A stretch of DNA of 64,000 nt from Melastoma dodecandrum. Its lineage: Eukaryota > Streptophyta > Magnoliopsida > Myrtales > Melastomataceae. Shown here piece by piece: positions 44,101-52,660 of this stretch. Each line of letters begins with the position of its first letter. Position 1 is the first letter of the stretch. Below the pieces are notes generated by a model, which made no database searches, had not been told where the DNA came from, and saw only the letters and a program-made list of their open reading frames with translations. Position numbers and translations under genes: made by a program. The stretch covers positions 6,510,001 to 6,574,000 of the forward strand of contig JARUPY010000397.1 in NCBI GenBank assembly GCA_029817715.1, given 5' to 3'.

Positions 44101-44796
44101 GTTATTGAGCAGATAGCCGAGCAAAGGTCTATACCAATAGACGATATCTGGAGGATGTTAGAACCATCCCAGGAAGTACCTAAGAATATTGGGTTTAGTG
44201 TTCGGAAGGAAGACTTGAGCACATATGTTGCTCTAACTTTCAAATTTCCTGGATACTATGAGTATTCTCTGGATACTTTGATAGACACTGGGTGTAGCAT
44301 AACATGTGCGAGACTCAATGCTCTGCCAGATGAGTGGTGGGAACCACTGCAGAAACCCATCCACATGGTTAACGTCGATGGTATGACCACAATTGTTGGC
44401 CATAAGGCAAGCAACGTGCCTGTCTTTATTGGTGGACAAAAATTCATCATTAAGGAGATTCTTGCACACCCTTTACTAGAGGCCGACATCATTATTGGCA
44501 ACGCCTTTTTGAAGGGTCAGAAGGAAAACTTTCCTTTTGTGCAGAATGAAAACGATGTTTCCATCGGTGGTATAAAGATAAGTATTCTACAAGAGCCTAG
44601 ACTGCGGTTAAAATTTGGCTTTTATCCGGTAAAACGGACAGAATACTGTGGCGATATCCCATGTGAAAGAGCTTTCAGAGTGCGAGCTCAACGTGGTGAT
44701 ATACGGTTGGATGAGAACGAATCATGGGAACAAACCCTGTTTTCTCCAACGAGTACCAGGAATTCTAACTGGTATGACGACTTGTTTCCAAAATAA
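41140..44796 (+). CDS. Endogenous caulimovirid ORF1: coat protein, movement protein, aspartic protease
   Basis: An uninterrupted 1218-codon frame from ATG 41140 to a tandem TAA TAA. Residues about 200-530 are coat-protein-like: CDMCW followed by an EFQKYYY box near 315-330, then a Lys/Arg-rich tail ending in a CCHC knuckle with C510, C513, H518 and C523. An acidic linker follows. About 650-820 is a 30K-type movement protein of the badnavirus/tungrovirus kind (YIHIGLIQVG near 694-703, GPVWFLVHPNF). About 1030-1150 is a retropepsin with the active site D1049-T1050-G1051. In Petuvirus, Badnavirus and Caulimovirus the movement domain lies before the coat domain; here it lies after it. Such a long open frame is notable for an endogenous copy. 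Not known to be expressed. Confidence 0.85.
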   Translation: MAGEGKSLGNPSGTPSRFEFVPEARLSPFGVSKSINDILTQVTIQGSNESLESRNQMAKEVGSIVNTMLDALERERGLKRPEAEATSGLESTTGKPVERLNLGGRNSKQNQGKSVDEMYKESVAPYILDSQRRSANLNSQSGELAKDLRKALGLAEDTPVHLDNRTFNELVTAKREIYRPDYPHRTKKEFVPRDNILKPIITPGAFLDIDCEKHVSEKIDEWLSLIRMTASAGGVPPGAVYELCVAALMGTTQKYWKTLVAHTDIKEKIDQALTVDGVLAIIADALKHEFCGFALSTETVEKEQSLTALVKLQICDMCWFDSYVCEFQKYYYNLDVVSQQFILGTFFAKLPEPWPEVAQKAYELLLSEGKIVSGLGGKIQAVKYAMRKACTELQVKEAAKKLPYLNKSCCSQIEYVPGRYGCDTRSIPGDSLKRRNFPSKRKFVGYNKKKVWPKKDFQRKQKESPAYKPRRFVRRRDNLKDKDRIDAFKRKHGREPKCPKGKPLCSCNCCWFCGSQDHKADSCPKKNQMRERLWMVFIDDRSHEEEVIAYEPIDEQEISDLDSEVESIYEIVSDYDTNSDDDSDLWKMHLFMMRAEQNGDGDEMVPLEASNQVLEETHQYEDPSQSVLEWRLPNVNVREVYNISRFNFRSIIDISQTEATAQVTNTELETLDIPLLNVQRIRETMQRARGVYNYIHIGLIQVGLIPLFHLPADSPVVAAVINKRWREFRDQLISGIQANLAHGPVWFLVHPNFMMALNDRCLGNSLTLRIKSMNMDRMNSQAKFLAYHTRVIYRLVNTTSPSVRNISRLTELFEEGHNNYQQFHRREVNPLELTWPRNWVMTEPGSSSRPISAANIRQRGNEITLMLGEPSRDSFRADRHLPMRMPLLREPRAHTLSDVSSRASDVGEDIIVSRPAEASTPPLIEEMSRRSVDSRALSQHTGRIVGYRQVSLPVYEDPVDQTREESIRMLRVTNMENSLSEIPEVCKVIEQIAEQRSIPIDDIWRMLEPSQEVPKNIGFSVRKEDLSTYVALTFKFPGYYEYSLDTLIDTGCSITCARLNALPDEWWEPLQKPIHMVNVDGMTTIVGHKASNVPVFIGGQKFIIKEILAHPLLEADIIIGNAFLKGQKENFPFVQNENDVSIGGIKISILQEPRLRLKFGFYPVKRTEYCGDIPCERAFRVRAQRGDIRLDENESWEQTLFSPTSTRNSNWYDDLFPK

Positions 44797-44805
44797 TAAG
44801 TGTGC

Positions 44806-46323
44806 ATGGCTGTTAAGTTAATAGGAACGAAATGGGATAAGTTCCTAATAAAACTAGCCGATAATTTTAGTGAAGATCCATTAAAGTTATGGACTCGAAA
44901 TGGCCTAAAAGCTAGATTAGAGTTGAAAGATCCCGGAACCATTATAAGAGCCTGAAACATTACGTATACGGCTGAGATGGTTGAGGAGTTTGACAAACAA
45001 ATTCCTGAGTTGCTTGGAAAAGGTTTGATTAGGGACAGTTACAGTCCACATTCTAGTCCTGCCTTTATGGTTATTAATCATGCCGAGCAGGTGCGAGGTA
45101 AAGCACGAATGGTTATAGACTATCGTCAGCTTAACAAAGCTACAAAAGATGATGGCTATAAGATTCCCACTGCGGGAGATTTAATTGATAGGGTAAGTCT
45201 GAGCCAACCAAAGTTCTTCTCTAAATTTGACTTGAAAAGTGGATACTGGCAAGTCAAGATGGAGGAAGAGTCGGTTCCTCTAACTGCCTTCAATGCTCCG
45301 CAAGGAATGTTTGAATGGCTGGTTATGCCGTTCGGTCTGAAAAATGCTCCAGGCGTTTTTCAGCACAAAATGGATAATGCTTTCAAGCAGGTCCGAAAAT
45401 TTTGTGCGGTCTATATTGACGATGTGTTAGTCTACAGTCAGACTGGGGACGACCACATGAGACACCTTGATAAGGTGACTGATGTCTTCCGACAGAAAGG
45501 CATGATTCTATCAGAGAAAAAGATAGAATGGTTTAGGGAATCGGTTAATTTTCTAGGCATGGAGATTGAGTAGGGAAAAATTAAACTGCAAAATCATATT
45601 GCTGAGAAAATAGTTAATTTCCCTGACAGACTTGAAGATAGAAAGCAAGTCCAAAGATTTTGTGGATGCGCTAACTATGCAAGAAAGTTTGTGAAAGATC
45701 TTTCCAGAGATTTAAGTAGGATTGCGAAGAAAACCTCTTCTACAAATCCTTGGAAATGGGAAGATGAAGATACTCAATCCATTAGAAGGATTAAAGCAAA
45801 GGTAAGAAATTTACCACAACTAGCTTTACCTTCTGACAAGGACGAGTTAGTCTTGGAAGTTGATGCTTCTGAAGAATTTTGGGGAGCAGTCCTCAAAATT
45901 AGAGGACGAAAACCAGAACCGGTGTGCAAATACTGGTCGGGAAGTTTCAAGGGGTACGAACTAAGATACCTGATACATGAAAAGGAGGTATTGTCCTTAA
46001 AAAACGGAATAAAGGCCTTTTACATCTTTTTGGCACCAAAAGAATTTTTAGTGCGCTCTGACTCGACCTATGTAAAAAGGTTTATGAGTCTGAACCTTAA
46101 GGAAGCTAGGCAAACTAGACTCTTAAAGTTGCAGGAACAGTTAAGCTATTATAAATACGAGGTCGAATACATTAAGTCCGACCATAACATAATAGCTGAC
46201 TCTCTCTCTAGAGAATTTGCAAACACCTCTCTTTCTAAAAACTCTGCAGATGGATCCTGCTGCAAAGAGAAAGATATGCTGGGGATGCAAGAAGGAAGGA
46301 CACTCCCGAAAGGTATGTCCTAA
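44806..46323 (+). pseudogene. Endogenous caulimovirid RT and RNase H
   Basis: Lies in the same frame as ORF1, separated by TAA TAA and 6 bases. An ATG at 44806 could start it. Stops at 44953 (TGA) and 45571 (TAG) break it. The RT fingers and palm contain MVIDYRQLN and the polymerase box YIDD at 45412-45423. The RNase H part (45850-46200) has the D, E and D residues in VDASEEF, HEKEVL and RSDSTYV. It ends at TAA 46321. In relatives RT is usually fused to the protease. The tandem stop here could be a lesion, or a genuine split into two ORFs. Confidence 0.85.
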
Positions 46324-48293
46324 TAAGGGAGAAAGAAAGCATAGCGGCAGTTCTCTGCTGGCAGTGCAAGCAACTAGGACATCGTTCTTACGAATGTCCC
46401 AAGAAGCTGAAAACTGCGGATTCCCAGAAGGGGAAGGCTGAACTTAAGGAGAAAGCAAAAGCTGACTCCAAGAGTGAGGCGAAACCAAATCTCCAGAAGG
46501 AGATGGCAAATCCCAAAGAGGCTGAGGCCAGATCTAAGGGAAAGGCGAAAGAATCCCAGAAGGGGATGGCTAGATCTAAGGGAAAGGTAATAACCAATCC
46601 TAAGGAGAAAGCGAGATTTTCCCAGGAGGGGAAGGCAGATCTGAAGGAGAAGGATAACACCAACTCTGAAAGAGATGTGAAGAAGGATCTTCAAAAGAAG
46701 ATGACAAATCCAAGGGAGGAAAGCTCCAGAGGAGATGTGAAAATGGCCGATCTGAAAGAAAAGGCAAAAGCCGAATCAGAGGAGAAAGCCAAGAAGAAGA
46801 GGAAAGCCAAGAGGCTTGGGTCTTCTGATTCCAAAGGGGATGATTCTGCAAAGGATGGTCCTAAGAAGGACGGAAAGGTTGAAAAACCTTGGTGGTCTCC
46901 TTTGACCCTGGAGCAGTTTAATTACTGCCGAAACCACTTAGCCAAAGAGCAGAAAATTTCCATTAACCAAGCTGTGAAAACCTACAAAGCTTTGTTACAA
47001 AGCAAGGAGGAACAGAAAAAGGAGATGGAAACCCAGTATGCTGAGGAAGAGGCTAAGTTTAAAGCCTTAATTGGCGAGCCAATTCAAGTGGTAGACCCTG
47101 AACCAAGGGCAAAACCGGAAGAAGCGGCTGCAATGGAGTGTGAGCAATACTTCGACTTTGGAAGTGCTTACGCAGCATTGGAAGGTAATCTTGAAAAGAA
47201 AGAAAACCTTGAGGAAGCAATTCCTGTAAGAGACTCAGTCAAAGAGTCTGGTGGAAGTATTCACGGTGATAAGAATCACGATGGCAAAGGCCATGTTGGG
47301 AAAACCCAAGAGGATCTGGGAGGATCCTGGTTTTTTGATCAAGACTCATTTGAGGATGAATCCCTAAGTTGGGATGCGTCTGTGGTCTGTGGAGGACTCA
47401 TGGGTGGCATCAAACATGATGACAAGCGCCAGATTGAGTTTTTCGCAAGAAAGACCGTTGAGTACATCAAAGACCTGGAGTATAAGCTATCGATTATGGC
47501 TTCAGGTGAGGAGGAGCTGTCCCGAGTTGAAAAGGAAAGACAGCAGATATTCTCCACAACGATGTCTATAATACCAAGGGAAGTCAAAGAGTATGAAGTC
47601 CCAAGGGTAACAGTAGACATGAGTGAATCCTCGCTTGAGGAAAACACTGTACTTCAACCGTATCTACATTGGATATCGGGGAAGTGGCCGTCTCTGAGAA
47701 TTCACTCGGATATGGTGGGAGTAGCAGCACCTTACGTATATGCAGGGTTCGTAGACATACTGGAGATCGACAGATCTGAACCATAGTGTATGGAACCACT
47801 GCCTATGTTGGTAAGGTACGTACTTGGATGCCTAGGCTACGGACCAAAGTATGCCACGGCGTTGATTACTAGCACAATAAGGGAGGAAGAAGACCATCCG
47901 CAGTATGGGAAGGTGATACTTCAAAATCTGCAAGTATGGGACATCCACCCTTGTGAGAGTAGACGTCTGGTGGAACCTCAACGACAGGACCTCGATCAGA
48001 GAGGTTTATGGTGAAAATACTACAAGGACAAGATAGTCCGAAAAGCCATAAAAGTTGAGTTCCTTAAAGATGTGCCGGAGCATGTGTTAGCCCGCAAGGA
48101 CGAATACTACGTGCTCTGTGATGGTATAATTACCGTCACGATTCTTCGTTCAAATCTGAGCCTTATAGACGAACATGCACGAGACCGAGGATGGCAGAGA
48201 ATGCTCGACCTTCTAGATAGCTTCTGGAGGCGAGAGAACTCTGAGTTGCACCTCCGAACCGACACCTTCAAGGTTGGAGTAAGATTGCTGTAA
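46250..48293 (+). pseudogene. Endogenous caulimovirid ORF2 with two zinc knuckles (function unknown, 3' end lost)
   Basis: Starts at ATG 46250, overlapping the end of RNase H in another frame. The first CCHC knuckle is at 46277-46318 (CWGCKKEGHSRKVC). A one-base frameshift between 46319 and 46355 moves the frame to a second knuckle at 46356-46397 (CWQCKQLGHRSYEC). About 130 residues of Lys/Glu-rich imperfect repeats follow (KEKAKA and KGKAK units), then a compact part with WWSPLTLEQFNYC and a C-terminal region up to 47783. The frame runs on through a TAG at 47784 and a TGA at 48012 to 48290. The TAA at 48291 lies in the TRIM LTR, so the natural end is missing. I know no cellular homologue. 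Two knuckles suggest nucleic-acid binding. Confidence 0.7.
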
Positions 48294-48515
48294 TATCCCC
48301 AGCCCAAGAGAAAGGTGAGTCGATGAGAGACCCACATCGGAAGGGAGACTGTGATGTGGTGTACATATAAGGTCGGGAGGATGGACTACTCATCAACGAC
48401 GCGTTTTCGCCCTAAGCTAGGTGTTAAAGAACAAAACCCGACCGTAGGTCCTCCGTGCGCGGGGTTGAGGGACGGGACAATATCGTTGAAACGATGGGCG
48501 GCCTATATGTTACAC
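48289..48515 (+). repeat. TRIM LTR, inverted copy
   Basis: Reverse complement of the following LTRs (TGTAATATCCCC...TATATGTTACACA). With 48544-48772 it forms a near-perfect palindrome with a 28-bp loop. Confidence 0.88.
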
Positions 48516-48543
48516 ATCGAATCGAGCGGCCTATATGATACCA

Positions 48544-48772
48544 TGTGTAACATATAGGCCGCCCATCGTTTCAACGATATTGTCCCGATCCCACACCCCT
48601 GTGCACGGAGGACCTACGGTCGGGTTTTGTTTTTCAACCCCGGGCTTAGGGCGAAAACGCGTCGTTGATGAGGAGGCCATCCTCCCGACCTTATATGCAC
48701 ACCACAGCCCAGTCTCCCTTATGATGTGGGACTCTCCTCGACTCTCCCTTCTCTTGGGCCGGGCATATTACA
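48544..48772 (-). repeat. TRIM LTR, direct copy 1
   Basis: TGTGTAACATATAGGCCGCC...GGGCATATTACA. The middle has ACGGTCGGGTTTTGT and GGGCGAAAACGCGT. Confidence 0.88.
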
Positions 48773-48837
48773 ATCACCCACCCTCAAAGGGATCTCATCC
48801 CCGAGATCACCACAGTCGGAAGTCGGCTCTAATACCA
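48773..48837 (-). other. TRIM internal region 1 with primer site
   Basis: 65 bp from ATCACCCACCC to CTCTAATACCA. The primer-site end has one change (AATACCA) relative to region 2 (GATACCA). Confidence 0.8.
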
Positions 48838-49066
48838 TGTGTAACATAGAGGCCGCCCATCGTTTCAACGATATTGTCCCGATCCCACACCCCCGCGTAC
48901 GGAGGACCTACGGTCGGGTTTTGTTCTTCAATCCCGGGCTTAGGGCGAAAACGCGTCATTTATGAGGAGGCCATCCTCCCGACCTTATATGCACACCACA
49001 GCCCAGTCTCCCTTCCGAGGTGAGACTCTCCTCGACTCACCCTTCTCTTGGGTTGGGGATATTACA
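48838..49066 (-). repeat. TRIM LTR, direct copy 2
   Basis: TGTGTAACATAGAGGCC...GGGGATATTACA, 229 bp. Confidence 0.88.
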
Positions 49067-49131
49067 ATCACCCACCTTTAAAGGGATCTCGTCCCCGAGA
49101 TCACCACAGTCGGAAGTCGGCTCTGATACCA
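49067..49131 (-). other. TRIM internal region 2 with Met-tRNA primer site
   Basis: 65 bp ending GGCTCTGATACCA. The reverse complement TGGTATCAGAGCC is the canonical plant initiator tRNA-Met site. Confidence 0.85.
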
Positions 49132-49360
49132 TGTGTAACATATAGGCCACCCATCGTTTCAATGATATTGTCCCAATCCCGCACCCCCGCACACGGAGGA
49201 CCTACGGTCGGGTTTTGTTCTTCAACCCGGGGCTTAGGGCGAAAACACATCATTGATGAGGAGGCCATCCTCCCGACCTTATATGCACACCACAGCTCAG
49301 TCTCCCTTCCGATGTGGGACTCTCCTCGACTCACCCTTCTCTTGGGCTGGGGATATTACA
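49132..49360 (-). repeat. TRIM LTR, direct copy 3
   Basis: TGTGTAACATATAGGCCACC...GGGGATATTACA, 229 bp. The flank is ACACG, which does not match the flank of the inverted copy (ATTGC). Confidence 0.88.
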
Positions 49361-50843
49361 ACACGTACCTCCCCTTTGTACCTTAAATGTCGGTTGGGGC
49401 CGCTTTAGTTCAGACCGACGGTTTTTAGGCCGCGGTAGATCCAACCAAACGCGGTCTGATACACGCGTCTTCGAGTCGTGAGTCTTTGAAATCCGTCTTG
49501 TTGGATCCCCAGAATGCTCGGTTGATTTTCATGTAAATCAATGAGAAAGTGGTGGAGGTGGAAATGGTGGTCAGAAAATTCTAATTAAGCCATTTCAAAT
49601 AATTAAAATTGACTGAATAAGAATAATAGTCACGGGGTGTAGTGTGGCCCGTTGATGTCGATCCTCCATGATGTTGGAAGATAACCCTCTCCAAATCGCA
49701 CATGCAATGTACATGAAAAATAAAAGGAAAGTGGAAATAGAAAGAAGTCAGTAAATCCTAATTGAATATTTAAAACAGTTAAAATTTATTGTGCAAGTCG
49801 GAATGAGACTTACGGGGCATTGTGTGGCCCATTGATGTTGATCTTCCGTGATGTCAAAAGATGATGCCCCTTGGTAATGAATTCCTCGTTGTTTTATATG
49901 CAAAATAAAGGAAATGAGAAAGATGTGTAAAGCCTTACTATCAATTAAATTTTTAATAAAATTCAATCGAATTGGGTTAGTAGGGCATGACTTACCGTTT
50001 GAGGAGATCGAGTTAGTCTTGGATTTCATTGATGATGTCCATATCCTCGGGTGTGTTTTCGTGTAAACAACGAATACAGAGGAGAGTAGGGAATGAAGGG
50101 AGTACATCACAACCGTTACCCCGATTAATGCGGGTCTTGTTTTCAGATGTGAAAATCATGAGATATGTAAGGGAGTAGCAAACATTGGTGTTTATGCTTA
50201 GAGTAGAGATTATAGCCCTTAGAATGGGCCAGTGACGATAGGTTAAATGCACGTAATCAAGCACTCTCAACCCTTCGACAGTTTTGTTACCTCTCAAAAA
50301 AACGTGTATAACTTTGAGTTCAATTCACGAAAATGAGCCTACTTATATTCAAGACAAAAATCTTCAAGTCAGGCATCTAATGGCGCATGTTTTAGGTCAA
50401 TACGAGTTTCAAACATAAAGTTAAGAGTGAAAGAGTAAACCGCCGACATGCAGATCCGAACCTAGGGATGTACGGATTCTTCGAAAATACTCTATTCATA
50501 TGTAAATGTCATGTCATTTTTGAAACCACTAAACCTTTGCATCAGAAACTCAATATACAGTAGTACGACCTATGTAGAGTACGTTTTACGTTCAATCCAG
50601 AGCAAACGCGAAAATAAGTACGTCCAAACATGCGAAACTCGGTTTATTACAACTAGTCCCGTGTTTTGTTCGAAACTCCTAGCATAGGAACCCAAATCAA
50701 GCATGGTCCTTAGAACCATATTTAAGTCAGAAATCCAATGCAAGTAGTTTCGCGTGATTCCGACAAATACACAAAAAGATATGCAGCAAAAACCAAAGGT
50801 TGCGTAGGCAGATCCAAGGCATGCTTGCACTTACCGAGTTATT
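49361..50843. other. Gene-free repetitive stretch
   Basis: No supported gene. A block containing GTGTGGCCC(G/A)TTGATGT(C/T)GATC is present twice (49633-49690 and 49812-49868) with related sequence around it, an imperfect tandem duplication of about 180 bp. Short open frames on the minus strand match nothing I recognise. Confidence 0.5.
49570..49930. repeat. Imperfect tandem duplication, unit about 180 bp
   Basis: CACGGGGTGTAGTGTGGCCC at about 49632 and TACGGGGCATTGTGTGGCCC at about 49811. Flanking AATTCTAATTAA and AAATCCTAATTGAATATTTAAAAC segments also correspond. Confidence 0.55.
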
Positions 50844-51430
50844 TTGACTCGATGGGGGTCTGTAACACATCCCAACATGCAAGGACATGTGAAAGGGAGG
50901 GAATGTGAGAGTCTTGGGCTACTGGTGCGACCACGGGATGTCTCCGAAAACCAGCTCCAAGCTCTCCACCTCCTACACCTACACAAGCAAGAAATCGTTA
51001 AAACAAAAGAAATCCTCCCGCGAAGCCATGAGGCTACGAGAGGTGGTAGTCGAGTCTTCCTTGTCTTTGGACGAGGGAGGACAGGTCATGGACGCTTGGG
51101 AGAGGGCCTCCAGCGAATTCATGGAGACGACGAGGGGAGGATACTGGAGGTTGTTCGGGGCTGCCGCCATTTCTTTTTGCTGCGACCGTCGACTTGTGAA
51201 GCTGCAGCAAGTTCTTCGCGGTCAGGCTAGTTGGGGGGTATCCACTACTCCCTGAGCTTACCTTGGTCGAGAAGTTCGCCGGGAGGAAGGGGAGAGGATC
51301 CGAAAAATGCTTGGAGGGAGGATGTTGGCTCGGGAGTGAAGGAGAGGAGTTTTCGAGTGTGGGAGAGGACCCTCAGGAAGTCGTCCCCCTCCCCCCGAAA
51401 GGACTACGAGAAGAACCGGGATGATTAAGA
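50844..51430 (+). other. Unrecognised open region
   Basis: Two overlapping plus-strand frames (50844-51230 and 50905-51255, then 51231-51428) are open in a GC-richer block than its surroundings. The second reads MRLREVVVESSLSLDEGGQV and MDAWERASSEFMETTRGGYW. No domain, repeat or homologue is recognised, and no intron signals link it to neighbours. It may be a gene fragment or 5' leader of a retroelement. Confidence 0.25.
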
Positions 51431-52660
51431 AGAACCGGGGGATTCAACCCCTAAATCAGGACATTCACGAGCCTCCCCCTTTCTATCTTGCTTCGCTGGT
51501 TGTTCCAATAGTCCTTGGCATTAATTTGCAAGAAGTGGTGAATTTGTCCTTTATCCCCTAGGATTTTTTATTTTCGAGTGAATCTGTCTAATGGTCCTTG
51601 GCATTGATTTTCTACAGTAGACTTTAGTCTGTCGTCCCATGCGATTTGTTGGAGGAGTAAAGGATGTCGTCGCCTTCCTTCATCTTATGTTCATGGTTGG
51701 CAATCCAATTTGCACATAAAAGAGATCCTACTTTGATGCAATTATGAATTGTCAGGCGAAATACTTTTACTCTTGATGGGTCGTTTGAAACAACAATGTA
51801 TGTCTTTAAATTAACAAAAACTACTTCCATAATCGGTTAATCGTCATGGACGGGGAAAAGTGACGTTGATTACGAGATGACTCATCACACTCGTACATAA
51901 ATTTTAAAATAAACAAATTAAACTAGAGTAAGAATAAAAATGCGAGAGAGAAACTAAGTATCGTTAATCACATTTAACAATAATTAAAACATTTATCATG
52001 TTTATGCTAAAATTGATCAGAATCTAATCCCACGTGATTAAACTATGATTAATTATGATTTTGTGTTGGCATGATTCGCGATTTGGGGATTTACAAATTG
52101 ATAGTTATCCACGTACATCACTATGTATGAGTTCTAGCACTTCACTCACTCTTCATCAATCTTGGTAAAAAGATTCTTGATCATCTTACATTATAAACAC
52201 GTTTCACATGTATCTATGAATTCTAATTTAAAAAAAATAAATACCCACAACTGAGGAATTTAACAATGTTTTATCGTCTATATAACCAAGTTCACAATGT
52301 CGAAGGTGGATTTGAGTCACACAATTTATGTTTCTTATTTTCGATCCAATGTATGGGCTCATATAATTTTAAAACTATAAATCATTGTTTAATGATCCGG
52401 TTCCATAGAAAACACCGCCCGAATGAAAAGAACAAACTTTTTCCATAAATTCTAAAACAAAACCATTGATATTATAAGCATGACAATGACATGATGTTCT
52501 TTACAAAGCTTGGAACAAAACAACAGTTTTCTAGCTTTAAATAAGTCCATTAAGCGAAATTATTTTAAAAGTAAGTCCATATAGCAAATGCAACTATTCT
52601 TGCTCTATTAGCTACTCGTAGGTCTATTTTGCCCTTAGACAACCATATTTGTTTACTTCA
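51431..52660. other. AT-rich gene-free stretch
   Basis: No open frame longer than about 70 codons and no recognisable repeat boundary. Confidence 0.5.

Larger units (their letters stand above)
41140..48288 (+). mobile_element. Endogenous pararetrovirus (Caulimoviridae), nearly full length
   Basis: A 7.15-kb block of viral coding sequence with coat protein, movement protein, protease, RT, RNase H and a second zinc-knuckle ORF, but no integrase and no LTRs. That is the caulimovirid pattern and not that of a Gypsy element. It is interrupted by stops at 44794/44797, 44953 and 45571 in the first reading frame, and by one frameshift and stops at 47784 and 48012 in the second ORF. Its right end is cut by a TRIM at 48289. 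The size, the two-ORF plan and the endogenous state suggest a Florendovirus-like group, but I could not test that. It is a fossil insertion, not an active virus. Confidence 0.85.
48289..49360. mobile_element. TRIM retrotransposon array (one inverted plus three direct LTRs)
   Basis: Four copies of a 227-229 bp LTR: 48289-48515 inverted, then 48544-48772, 48838-49066 and 49132-49360 direct. Two identical-length 65-bp internal regions separate the direct ones. LTR ends are TGTGTAAC...ATTACA. The internal region ends in GGCTCTGATACCA beside the next LTR, the complement of the Met-tRNA primer site TGGTATCAGAGCC, so the element reads right to left. Its other end, ATCACCCACC, gives a purine-rich tract on the coding strand. 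With no coding capacity it is a TRIM. The extra LTR and inverted copy imply recombination or repeated insertion. It interrupts the pararetrovirus ORF2. Confidence 0.88.

Noticed and set aside
46374..46851. Minus-strand Leu/Phe/Ser-rich frames opposite the viral ORF2 repeats
   Set aside because: Antisense shadows of the Lys/Glu-rich repeat. Hydrophobic composition follows from the AAG/GAG codons.
41140..48288. Functional, replication-competent virus
   Set aside because: Multiple stops, a frameshift, a cut 3' end and no recognisable primer site or terminal duplication. It is a genomic fossil.
48544..49360. Regularly spaced identical repeats resembling a CRISPR array
   Set aside because: This is a plant nuclear region. 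The 229-bp units have TG...CA LTR ends and a Met-tRNA primer site, so it is a TRIM.
48351..49386. Open frames across the TRIM LTRs
   Set aside because: The same frame recurs in each LTR copy only because the LTRs are identical. No protein family.
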